Shown piece after piece: positions 1 to 6,352 of a DNA stretch of 11,102 nt. The position numbers and the translations under genes are program-made. The notes under the pieces were generated by a model. It ran no database searches and had not been told where the DNA came from. It saw nothing but the letters and a program-made list of their open reading frames with translations. The stretch comes from JAIVJM01 sp035761505 (GTDB lineage: Bacteria; Acidobacteriota; Blastocatellia; Pyrinomonadales; Pyrinomonadaceae), in assembly GCA_035761505.1 (NCBI GenBank), contig DASTQX010000426.1, positions 1-11,102 of the forward strand, in the 5' to 3' direction. Position 1 is the stretch's first letter. Every line of letters begins with the position of its first letter.

Positions 1-14
1 TCGTCACTCGTCAC
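1..14 (-). repeat. Edge of a GTGACGA heptamer repeat
   Basis: The minus strand reads two exact copies of GTGACGA running off the window. The same unit occurs in the large palindrome at 5265-5411, so this is probably the near end of a similar 3'-end repeat element of the TPR gene. It is still in the open reading frame here. Confidence 0.5.
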
Positions 15-2408
15 TGTTTTCGACTCTTGCAGGTCGCGGAGTTTGTCGGCGACGCCGCGGTAGGAAACGTCCACGCCATAGACTTCGGAGAAGACTTCGA
101 TGGCGCGGCGCGTGTCGCCCATCCGCTCGTAGGCCGTGCCCAACTCGAAGCGGAGCGCCTGATACTCGTCCTCCGTGTGGCCGGGCGCGCTCAAGCCCTT
201 GCCGAACCAGGTGGCGGCGGGGCGCGGCATCCCCTTCTCCATGAAGCAGTGGCCGAGGAGGTTGCAGCATTGGAGGTAGCGCGTCGTCCCGTCGCCCGGC
301 GCGGTCTGCTCGATGGCGGTCTGGAGTTCCTGTATGGACTGGTCGAGCATTCCCATCTCTCGATAAGCGATGCCCATGTTGAAGTGCGTCTCGTAGTCCG
401 CGCTCGCGGGCTCCTCCGAGTCTTCGACCGCCTCGCGGAACTCGTCGAAGATGGCGGCGAGTCCGGGGTCAATGCCTGCGGCGGCGGGGCTCGGCTGCGC
501 GCCCGCGTCCGAAGGCTTCGGCGGCTTCGGCGAGGCCGGTGCTTCGGCGTTCGCCTGCTCCTCGAAAGTGAAGGTCGGGGCGGGGCCGTTGTCGTCCGCG
601 CCCGCCGGAGTCGTCAAGGCGTCGCCGCCGAAGTCGAAGGCGGCGAAGTCTGAAGCCTCGGAAGAGGGGGCGGGAGTTTCCGGAATCCCGGAGGCGAAGT
701 CCGAGGCATCGAAGGTTTCGGGCGAGACGTAAACCGGGACATCGCCCGTCGTGCTCGCGGCGGCGTTCGACGCCTCGGCGGGGATGAGCGCGCGCCGCCG
801 GTCTATCTCGGCGTGCTGGCCGTACTGTCGCTCAAGCATTTCGAGCGTCTCGGCGGCGATGTCGGTGTAGCCCTGTTCGAGGTAAAAATCTACGCTCTCC
901 AACTCCTGCGCGAGCATCTGCTCGAAGCGCGCGCCGCCCTGCGCCTCCGAGCCCTCCGGCGCGGTCGGGTCGCCGCCGAAGTCTATCTCGTGAAACGCTT
1001 CGGGCTGGGACGGCGGCGCGTTCGCGCCCGCGTCGGTGAAGGTATTGAGGTCGGCGAAAGAGGCGCTGGCGTCCGGCACTTCGGCGGGCGGCGCGACCGA
1101 GTTCCACTCGAACTCGGCGGGCGGCGGCGCGGTCGCCTGCGCGGGGGGCGGCGCGGCGAACGCGTCGTCGTTGAGCATGAAGCTCTCGAACGTCGGAACC
1201 TCGTCGGACGCACCGCCCGTCTCGGAGGCGTCGTCGAAGAGCGGGCCGCCGAGCGCCTTCAGGCGCTCGGTGTAGCGCGTCTCGTCGGGCGAGAGCCGCG
1301 TGAGTTGCGAGAGCGCCTTGCGCTCCTCTTCGACCGCGCCGGTCGTCTCCGCCGCGTCGGCCAGACGTTCGAGCGCCGTCCGCAGGCGCTCGTCGTCGCG
1401 CTGCCAGGTGTGGACGCGCACCAGCAGGTGAAGCGCCTGCATCTGTTCGGGGTCGCGCGCTAAGGTCTCTTGCAGAAGCTCAAGCAGCGGCTCTTCCTGT
1501 CGCCCCTTGAGGGCTTGCTCGGCCACCGCGCCGAGAGTGCGCGTCGCCGCCTCGACGTTCCCCTGCTGAAGATAGAGCCGCGCCACGTCGAAGAAGAGCG
1601 TAAAGCTCGGCGGGTCTAAGCGGACGAGTTCGGCGGTCGCCTCTTCGGCGCGCGCGGCGTCCTCGGCCTCGACGTAGGCGCGTGCGAGGAGGGCGCGCAA
1701 CTCAAGGTCGCCGGGCTTGCTCCTGATGGCCTGCTCCAAAACGTCGGCGGCCTCGTCCGCCGTGCCGAGGACGGAGTGCGCGGCGACGAGCCCGTGCAGG
1801 GCGGAGTGCATCGTCGGGCGCAGGGCCAGTGCTTTGGTGAAGGCGTCGAGCGCCTGCTCGACCTCGCCGCGCGTGGCGAGTCGCTCGCCCGCCTGCGTGT
1901 AGGCTTCGGCGGCCTCTTCGGGGAAGTCGTCGGCGGCGTAGCCTTGCGCGAGGCGGAGGCGGATGGTCGTGTCCGAGGGGTCGAGGTCGGCGATGCGGCG
2001 CAGGACTTCGAGCGCCTCGCGGGCGTGGCCCGCGCGCGTGAAGGCGTCGGCGGCCAGCAGGTATTGCGCCCGCGCGTCGGCCATCAACCCTTGTTGCTCG
2101 TAGAGCGTGGCGAGTGAGAGCGCCGTGTCGTGGTCGTGCGGGTTGATGCGCGAGACCTTCTTGTACATCGCGACGGCTTTGAGCGCGAAGCCCTGATCGC
2201 GATAATGGTCGGCGACGCGGCGGTAACAGGTCACGGCCTCCTGCTTCTCGTTGATGCGCGAGCAGAGGTCGCCGAGCGTGTTGAGCGCGGTGTAGTCTTC
2301 CTCGTCGTGCTCGACGATGCGGCGGTATTCCTGTATGGCAGCCGGTATCTTGCCCTGGGCAAGGTACTTCTCTGCCGCCCGGATGGCTTTGACCTTATCG
2401 AATCCCAT
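1..2408 (-). CDS. Large tetratricopeptide-repeat (TPR) protein, 3' end outside window
   Basis: I translated this frame on the minus strand and it stays open for 802 codons from the ATG at 2408 to the window edge, so the C-terminus is missing. An in-frame TAA lies 7-9 nt upstream of the ATG, so no earlier start is possible. Residues about 1-370 are helical TPR units (for example AAEKYLAQGKIPAAIQEYRR near the N-terminus). Residues about 385-650 are a low-complexity Ala/Pro/Phe/Asp/Glu linker interrupted near 495-530 by a helical block, VDFYLEQGYTDIAAETLEML, which resembles a lone TPR or FimV-type C-terminal helix pair. TPR units resume near 670 (THFNMGIAYREMGMLDQSI) and continue to the edge. 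There is no signal peptide or membrane segment, so it is probably a cytoplasmic scaffold. No enzymatic motif was seen and the specific partner is unknown. The last visible codons are made of the GTGACGA repeat, and if that repeat continues the frame would stop at GAG TGA within 1-4 nt of the edge. Confidence 0.85.
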   Translation of the reverse strand, partial: MGFDKVKAIRAAEKYLAQGKIPAAIQEYRRIVEHDEEDYTALNTLGDLCSRINEKQEAVTCYRRVADHYRDQGFALKAVAMYKKVSRINPHDHDTALSLATLYEQQGLMADARAQYLLAADAFTRAGHAREALEVLRRIADLDPSDTTIRLRLAQGYAADDFPEEAAEAYTQAGERLATRGEVEQALDAFTKALALRPTMHSALHGLVAAHSVLGTADEAADVLEQAIRSKPGDLELRALLARAYVEAEDAARAEEATAELVRLDPPSFTLFFDVARLYLQQGNVEAATRTLGAVAEQALKGRQEEPLLELLQETLARDPEQMQALHLLVRVHTWQRDDERLRTALERLADAAETTGAVEEERKALSQLTRLSPDETRYTERLKALGGPLFDDASETGGASDEVPTFESFMLNDDAFAAPPPAQATAPPPAEFEWNSVAPPAEVPDASASFADLNTFTDAGANAPPSQPEAFHEIDFGGDPTAPEGSEAQGGARFEQMLAQELESVDFYLEQGYTDIAAETLEMLERQYGQHAEIDRRRALIPAEASNAAASTTGDVPVYVSPETFDASDFASGIPETPAPSSEASDFAAFDFGGDALTTPAGADDNGPAPTFTFEEQANAEAPASPKPPKPSDAGAQPSPAAAGIDPGLAAIFDEFREAVEDSEEPASADYETHFNMGIAYREMGMLDQSIQELQTAIEQTAPGDGTTRYLQCCNLLGHCFMEKGMPRPAATWFGKGLSAPGHTEDEYQALRFELGTAYERMGDTRRAIEVFSEVYGVDVSYRGVADKLRDLQESKTVTSD

Positions 2409-2413
2409 TAAGA

Positions 2414-2440
2414 ATTATCTGCCGAAAGGAGAACGGACAA
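2414..2440 (-). promoter_or_regulatory. Possible leaderless promoter of the TPR gene
   Basis: On the minus strand a GATAAT hexamer (2419-2414) ends 5 nt before the ATG at 2408. TTGTCC (2440-2435) lies 15 nt upstream as a weak -35. There is no Shine-Dalgarno sequence before this ATG. A start at or next to the A of the ATG would give a leaderless mRNA. It competes with the candidate promoter at 2549-2577. Confidence 0.3.
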
Positions 2441-2548
2441 GCGGAATCTGCGCGAGGGCCGACTTGTGAGCAGCGACAGGGTGCTGCACCCGGCGGATAC
2501 GTCTTGTCCATGGCTCTCACCCCTGTCTCCGAGGTCGGGCAATTTTGT

Positions 2549-2577
2549 ACGCTAACACGCGCTCGGACGAGTGTCAA
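2549..2577 (-). promoter_or_regulatory. Candidate sigma70-type promoter reading toward the TPR gene
   Basis: The minus strand carries a perfect TTGACA (2577-2572), a 17-nt spacer and TAGCGT (2554-2549), which keeps the TA...T of a -10. Transcription would start near 2542 and leave a leader of about 130 nt before the TPR ATG. The -35 and spacing are good but the -10 is weak. Confidence 0.4.
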
Positions 2578-2678
2578 CCGCATCGTTCCGCAAGGTTTAC
2601 GCGCCGCCGGGAGGGATTTTCCGAAGGTCGTTGACCCGCCAAAATCGAGCCCCGGAGGCCTGGCGGGGAGTGAAACAC

Positions 2679-2683
2679 GGAGG
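2679..2683 (+). promoter_or_regulatory. Ribosome binding site fixing a GTG start
   Basis: GGAGG lies 5 nt before GTG at 2689. No ATG in this frame gives a comparable site, so it decides the GTG start of the ligase-like gene. No convincing promoter for this gene was found in 2409-2678. Confidence 0.7.
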
Positions 2684-2688
2684 CAACT

Positions 2689-4215
2689 GTGGACGAAAAC
2701 GCAGGGCGCGGGAGTCGTCTCGCGGGCGCGGCTGAGGTGCTCGCGCTCGGCGGGTTCGCCGTCTATGCGCTGGCCGCGCCGCACTCGATTGCGGGCGCGT
2801 GGATGGGACTCTCAGCCGCCGTTCTGGGCTGGCTCGCGCGCGCGCTCCTGACCGGGCGGACGGGCCTCAGGCGCACGCCGCTCGACCTCCCTCTGTGGCT
2901 CTTCATCGCGTGGACGGTGCTTTCCTCGCTCCTCTCGGTCGAGCCCGGCGAGAGCCTTCCGAAGCTCGTCAACGTCAGCACCTTCCTCATGTTCTACCTC
3001 GCGCAAGCCGTGCTCACGCGCCGCACGGCGGTGACGCTGGCGGCGTTGATGATCGCGTCGGGCGTGGCGGGAACGCTGTGGGGGGTGGGCGAGTTGACCG
3101 TGGGGCGCGGCGTCGTCTTGCGAGAACTCAAGGCCGAGAGCCCCTTGCGCGCCTCGACGGCGCTCGCGGCGGGCGACGCCGTGTGGCGTGTGAACAAGCG
3201 GCGCGTCGGCAGCGCGGAAGAGATTGACGAAGCGATCCGCCAAACGCGCGCCGGAGAGCGCTTGAAGTTGAGCGTCATCAAGAGCGGCGAGCACGTCGAG
3301 TGGGACGGCCCCGTCGTGACCGAAGAGCTGAAGCGCGCCGCCTCGCCTTCGGGCATCGTGGGCGGCGGGCCGACGCGCAGCTTCCGCGCTTCGGGCTGGA
3401 CGCGCCACTACGGGACGTTCGCCGAAGTCTTGCAGATGATCGCGCAGCTCGCGCTCGGCTTCGCACTCGCGCGCTGGCGGCGTCGGAGTTCGGAGGAAGA
3501 AGAAGGGACGACCAGAGACGAGAGACGGGCGGTGGAAGAGCGCGGGCGGCGTGCGTGGCTCGCGGGCGCGTGGCTGCCGTTCGCGGCCTTCGCGCTGCTG
3601 GCGGCGGGGATAGCTCTGACGGCGATGCGGACGGTGCTCGTCGCCTTCGCCGTCGGCGCGTGCGTGGTCGTGTGGCGCGCGACCGCCGGTGGGCGCGCGC
3701 GCGTGGCCGTCGGCTTGGCCGTCGTCGTCGTGCTCAGCTTCGGCGCGCTCGCCGTGTGGCGGACGCGCGCCGAAGGGGCGCTCCTGCTGCGCGACGCGAG
3801 CGCGAGCCTCCGCCTTCAAGTGGCGCGCGTCGCGTTCGAGCGCTCTCTGTCGCGGCCCCTCTTCGGCCACGGCATGGACGCCGTTCACCGGCACTGGCAG
3901 GAGTGGGGCTTCCCCGGCACCGACATGCTCCACGCGCACTCGACGCCGCTGCAAATCGCTTTCGACCGGGGCTTCCCCGCGCTCTTCCTCTGGCTCTGGC
4001 TGATGCTCGCCTTCTGGCTCGCGGCGGCGCGCGCCGAAAAGATGTGGCGCGAGTCCGACGACGCTTCGACGCACGGCTTCGCGCTCGGCATCACCGGCGC
4101 GCTCGCCGGGTTCCTCGCCAGTTCGCTCGTCAACTACAACTTCGGCGACGCCGAAGTCGCGCTCCTTCTCTGGTGGCTGATGGGCGCGAGCGTCGCGATA
4201 AACAGAGAGCAGTAA
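2689..4215 (+). CDS. O-antigen ligase/polymerase family membrane protein with an inserted PDZ-like domain
   Basis: This 508-residue polytopic inner-membrane protein belongs to the Wzy_C/O-antigen ligase type, which transfers or polymerises undecaprenyl-linked glycans at the periplasmic face. Hydrophobic segments lie at about 12-31, 34-54, 66-85, 92-110, 113-136, 245-262, 290-330 (two), 338-356, 428-447 and 463-500. The family hallmark is present: RPLFGHG at 389-395, then HAHSTPLQIAFDRG at 415-428, after a long loop. Residues about 140-210 form an insert with PDZ character (GDAVWRVN, RRVGSAEEIDEAI, then a beta pair ending EHVEW) just before the conserved RASGWTRHYGTFAEVL block at 233-248. Residues 263-288 are a highly charged loop partly encoded by a heptamer array. 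The start is GTG with GGAGG 5 nt upstream. The stop lies inside the palindrome that follows, so the last residues are repeat-encoded. The exact substrate is unknown, and it could be a polymerase rather than a ligase. Confidence 0.8.
   Translation: MDENAGRGSRLAGAAEVLALGGFAVYALAAPHSIAGAWMGLSAAVLGWLARALLTGRTGLRRTPLDLPLWLFIAWTVLSSLLSVEPGESLPKLVNVSTFLMFYLAQAVLTRRTAVTLAALMIASGVAGTLWGVGELTVGRGVVLRELKAESPLRASTALAAGDAVWRVNKRRVGSAEEIDEAIRQTRAGERLKLSVIKSGEHVEWDGPVVTEELKRAASPSGIVGGGPTRSFRASGWTRHYGTFAEVLQMIAQLALGFALARWRRRSSEEEEGTTRDERRAVEERGRRAWLAGAWLPFAAFALLAAGIALTAMRTVLVAFAVGACVVVWRATAGGRARVAVGLAVVVVLSFGALAVWRTRAEGALLLRDASASLRLQVARVAFERSLSRPLFGHGMDAVHRHWQEWGFPGTDMLHAHSTPLQIAFDRGFPALFLWLWLMLAFWLAAARAEKMWRESDDASTHGFALGITGALAGFLASSLVNYNFGDAEVALLLWWLMGASVAINREQ
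3510..3530 (+). repeat. Three-unit heptamer array inside the ligase-like gene
   Basis: The units GACCAGA, GACGAGA and GACGGGC follow each other directly. They encode part of the charged loop (about residues 274-281) between membrane segments. At 21 bp the array is frame-neutral. The 7-bp period matches the intergenic repeats of the window. Confidence 0.45.
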
Positions 4216-4285
4216 GCGGTGAGCAGTGAACAGTCAAGATGGTTGCCCGGTCTTACTGCTCGCTGCTCACCGCTTACTGCTCACT
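4204..4285. repeat. Palindromic heptamer repeat, likely bidirectional terminator
   Basis: A perfect 20-bp inverted repeat (4207-4226 with 4263-4282) is extended inward to about 28 pairs with one G-T pair and one mismatch, around a 20-nt loop. Each arm is four tandem 7-bp units of AGCAGTA/AGCGGTG type. It fills the gap between two convergent genes, holds the TAA of the ligase-like gene (4213-4215) and abuts the stop of the methyltransferase (4287-4285). It probably ends transcripts from both sides, although it lacks a strong T run. Confidence 0.7.
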
Positions 4286-5154
4286 TAAAAATGCGCGTGC
4301 TCGACTTCGGCGGGGCGGGCGATGCTGAGTTCGTACTTGCCTCGGTGGCGGGCGAAGAAGTGGTCTATGAAGCGGGCGGCCTCTTCGGGTTCGAGCGAGT
4401 GCAGAATCTCCATGTCGGAGTTGCGCCAGAAGCGCTCCTGCCGGTCGGCGCGTTCGAGGTAGCCTTCGCGGTAGGCTTGCTCGAAGTCGAGGGGACGGAC
4501 GCCTTCGAGTTCGCGCGGCGCGAGGAAGGCGTTGTTGTATTCGAGCGCGATGAGCGCATAGTCGTGCCGCGCGCAAAGCTCTTCGAGGCTCGCGATGCTG
4601 TAGCCGAAGAAGTGATGTTGGAGGCGGAACTCCGGGTCGTACTTGACGACGAACTTGATGGGCGGCGGAATCTTCTCGTTGATCTCGGTGACGACGAGGC
4701 GCGGGCGGAAGGATTGAAGCAGCGCGTCCAAGACCCAGTAGTCGTAGCTGTCAATGTCGAGACTGAGGACGGCGAAGTCGTCTTCGACGCCGTGCGAGCG
4801 GAGCAGTTGGACGACGTTCGCGGGCGTCACCAGCGCGCGCAACGCCGTCACGCCTTCAAAGTTTTTGTAGGCCCGCGTTAGACGCCGCGCGCGGCTCTCG
4901 TCGCCCTCGACGCCCAAGCCCCGCCACCCGGCGCGGAAGAGCGCGTAGGTGTTGGAAGACTTCACGCCGTCGCCCGCGCCGATGTCCACGGCGGTGCGGC
5001 TGTGGTCGCGCGGGAGCAGTTGCTTGATGAACGCGTCGAGCATCCGCTCCTCGTCGAAGTTCGAGAAGCCGGACGGCCTCCGGCCCAGCTTCGCCCGCCG
5101 CAGTTGCAGGCCGAGGTGTTCGACGTAGTGCCGCGCTGTGTTCAGGAAACTCAT
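4285..5154 (-). CDS. FkbM-like class I SAM-dependent methyltransferase
   Basis: This is a 289-residue cytoplasmic protein. The SAM-binding Rossmann start is clear: AVDIGAGDGVKSSNTY at 55-70 (motif I), then LGVEGD at 80-85, whose Glu normally holds the ribose of SAM. SLDIDSYDYWVLDAL at 131-145 follows at the position of the FkbM acidic motif, then RLVVTEIN at 152-159. The C-terminal 100 residues are less familiar. FkbM-type enzymes usually O-methylate sugars or secondary metabolites, which fits the surrounding polysaccharide genes, but the acceptor cannot be read from sequence. The ATG at 5154 has no Shine-Dalgarno sequence, and no in-frame ATG or GTG lies in the roughly 60 nt upstream that I checked. 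A promoter at 5226-5255 would drive it alone. It is convergent with the ligase-like gene. Confidence 0.75.
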   Translation of the reverse strand: MSFLNTARHYVEHLGLQLRRAKLGRRPSGFSNFDEERMLDAFIKQLLPRDHSRTAVDIGAGDGVKSSNTYALFRAGWRGLGVEGDESRARRLTRAYKNFEGVTALRALVTPANVVQLLRSHGVEDDFAVLSLDIDSYDYWVLDALLQSFRPRLVVTEINEKIPPPIKFVVKYDPEFRLQHHFFGYSIASLEELCARHDYALIALEYNNAFLAPRELEGVRPLDFEQAYREGYLERADRQERFWRNSDMEILHSLEPEEAARFIDHFFARHRGKYELSIARPAEVEHAHF

Positions 5155-5188
5155 CTTTGAAGGGGCAAGACTCTCGCAGCCGCATCGC

Positions 5189-5228
5189 GCCCGAATCCCC
5201 TCGCCGGGGCCGACCGCTTCGGGCTTTT
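5189..5228 (+). terminator. Hairpin with T-run before the methyltransferase gene
   Basis: On the plus strand GCCCGAA (5189-5195) pairs with TTCGGGC (5218-5224), with an inner CCCC/GGGG helix, followed by TTTT. In that orientation it looks like a small intrinsic terminator that could stop antisense transcripts. On the minus strand the same bases lie near the predicted transcript start of the methyltransferase and would form a 5' leader hairpin. Which role applies is unclear. Confidence 0.3.
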
Positions 5229-5255
5229 ATGCCAAATCCGGCGAAGACAAGTCAA
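5226..5255 (-). promoter_or_regulatory. Candidate promoter of the methyltransferase gene
   Basis: The minus strand reads TTGACT (5255-5250), an 18-nt spacer and CATAAA (5231-5226). Transcription would start near 5219 and give a leader of about 65 nt. The palindrome upstream at 5265-5411 would insulate it from the permease transcript. Confidence 0.45.
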
Positions 5256-5264
5256 ATCAGGAAG

Positions 5265-5411
5265 GTGATAAGTGAAAGTGATAAGTGATAAGTGACGAGT
5301 GATAAGCGAAGCCATTAGCTGTCAGCTATGAGCTTTCAGCTTTTTAACTGTCTGCTAACGGCTCATAGCTGACAGCTCCCTCCTTATCACTCGTCACTTA
5401 TCACTTATCAC
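5265..5411. repeat. Large nested palindrome of two heptamer families
   Basis: The outer arms, 5278-5306 and 5383-5411, are a perfect 29-bp inverted repeat made of 7-bp units (GTGATAA three times and GTGACGA once). Further GTGATAA and GTGAAA units lie at 5265-5277. Nested inside, 5317-5333 and 5361-5377 form a perfect 17-bp inverted repeat of a second unit type (AGCTGTC, AGCTATG), and AGCnnnn units continue into the loop from both sides. The element ends 5 nt from the permease stop codon, so it probably terminates that gene. Confidence 0.75.
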
Positions 5412-5416
5412 CTTCT

Positions 5417-6241
5417 TTAAATCACGTCCGCGAAGTTCTTGCGCGTGCGGGCGAACCACCAGTAGCCGAGGGCGAAGGCGACGAGGCCGCAGGCGGCGAC
5501 GTAGGCGAGGCCGCGCCAGTCGGGCGGCGTGCCTTCGAGCAGGACGTTGCGGTAAGAGCGCACGAGCGGCGCGAACGGGTTGAAGTCCACAAGCGCGCGG
5601 AAGCGTTCCGGCACTAAAGTCTCCGGGTAGATGATCGGCGTCAAATACATCCACGCCATCAGGAGGAGCGCGAGCGCCTGCGCCGTGTCGCGCACGAAGA
5701 CGCCGAGGCTCGCCACGAACCACGCGCCGCCGAGCGTCAAAAGCAGTTGCGGGACGAGCAGCACCGGCACCCACAATATCGTGGCGTGTAGCTCCTGCCG
5801 GACGAGGACGATCGCGACCAAGAGCGCCGCCGTCCCGAACATCTGCCCGGCGAGCGCGGCGAGGACGTGCGCCACCGGCAGGGCTTCGAGCGGAAAGACG
5901 ACGCGCTTGACTAAGTTCGCGTGCGCGACGACGACGCCCGCCGAATGTTGCAAGGCTTCCTGAAAGGCCGTCCACGGCAGAAGCCCGCAGAACAGATAGA
6001 GCGCGTAGTCCCAAGCCGACCCGCCCCGCACGAACCGCGCGTCGAAGACCACCGCAAAGATGAACGTGAAGACCGCGATCAGCACGAGCGGCGTCAGAAG
6101 CGCCCACAAGAGCCCCAGCGCCGACCCGCGATAGCGCGCCACCGTGAACCGCCTCGCCAGCGGCCAGATCAAATCGAACCGCCGCGGCAACTCCCACAGC
6201 GGCCTCCACACCGCCCGCCGCGCTGTCTGCGCCGAAATCAT
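5417..6241 (-). CDS. wzm: ABC-2 type polysaccharide exporter permease (Wzm-like)
   Basis: The 274-residue protein has the length and plan of Wzm/TagG-type permeases that move lipid-linked polysaccharide across the inner membrane. An amphipathic N-terminus (about 20-38) leads into about six membrane segments near 40-66, 76-96, 122-148, 154-182, 186-206 and 244-263. Family landmarks are KRVVFPLE (112-119), SLGVFVRD (178-185), LTPIIYP (200-206), NPFAPLVRSYRN (221-232) and the C-terminal FADVI. The frame stays open upstream, so the start needs choosing. I take ATG 6241: it gives the usual family N-terminus, and a TACAAT -10-like hexamer ends 7 nt before it. The ATG at 6250 overlaps that hexamer and lacks a Shine-Dalgarno sequence. 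The partner ATPase lies about 2.6 kb away in the opposite direction and shares the same start box. The heptamer palindrome follows the stop. Confidence 0.88.
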   Translation of the reverse strand: MISAQTARRAVWRPLWELPRRFDLIWPLARRFTVARYRGSALGLLWALLTPLVLIAVFTFIFAVVFDARFVRGGSAWDYALYLFCGLLPWTAFQEALQHSAGVVVAHANLVKRVVFPLEALPVAHVLAALAGQMFGTAALLVAIVLVRQELHATILWVPVLLVPQLLLTLGGAWFVASLGVFVRDTAQALALLLMAWMYLTPIIYPETLVPERFRALVDFNPFAPLVRSYRNVLLEGTPPDWRGLAYVAACGLVAFALGYWWFARTRKNFADVI

Positions 6242-6254
6242 GCGCCGCATTGTA
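6238..6254 (-). promoter_or_regulatory. Leaderless promoter/start box of the permease
   Basis: The minus strand reads TACAAT, GCGGCGC, ATGA. It matches the box at the ATPase gene (8834-8850) at 16 of 17 positions. A -10 hexamer 7 nt before the ATG, with no Shine-Dalgarno sequence, implies transcription starting at the A of the ATG. GACTTC lies 17 nt upstream of the hexamer; the ATPase gene has GGCTTT at the same distance. Confidence 0.5.
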
Positions 6255-6300
6255 ACAGGAATGAGAATCCCGAAGTCGCGCGGAGACGGCGCGCGCCGGG

Positions 6301-6315
6301 CCTTCAACATGAAGG
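6301..6315. promoter_or_regulatory. Small palindrome in the divergent intergenic region
   Basis: CCTTCA and TGAAGG form perfect 6-bp arms around ACA. It sits between the divergent starts of the permease and the DUF72 gene, about 25 nt upstream of the DUF72 -10-like hexamer. It could be an operator, but a 6-bp palindrome can arise by chance. Confidence 0.25.
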
Positions 6316-6339
6316 TATCTGTGATTGCCCTCAATCGGT

Positions 6340-6345
6340 TATAAG
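6340..6345 (+). promoter_or_regulatory. -10-like hexamer, likely leaderless start of the DUF72 gene
   Basis: TATAAG ends 7 nt before the ATG at 6353 and there is no Shine-Dalgarno sequence. A transcript start at or next to the ATG is expected. No good -35 was found at the usual spacing. Confidence 0.4.
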
Positions 6346-6352
6346 TGTGTCT

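Noticed and set aside
27..2411. Several plus-strand open frames of 60-216 codons over the TPR gene
   Set aside because: They are shadows of the continuous 802-codon minus frame, have compositionally biased Arg/Gly/Val-rich translations and no family motifs.
2479..2491. GGGTGCTGCACCC palindrome in the TPR leader as a riboswitch or operator
   Set aside because: It is a short isolated hairpin with no aptamer core that I can recognise.
2812..4074. A 420-codon open frame on the minus strand opposite the ligase-like gene
   Set aside because: Its Arg/Glu/Pro/His-rich composition is what the antisense of a GC-rich gene gives. The plus-strand frame has membrane segments and family motifs.
5265..5411. 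CRISPR array
   Set aside because: The units are 7 bp with no unique spacers and are arranged as inverted arms.
5921..6352. N-terminal extension of the DUF72 frame
   Set aside because: It is antisense to the permease gene and Arg/Pro-rich. DUF72 homology begins just after ATG 6353.
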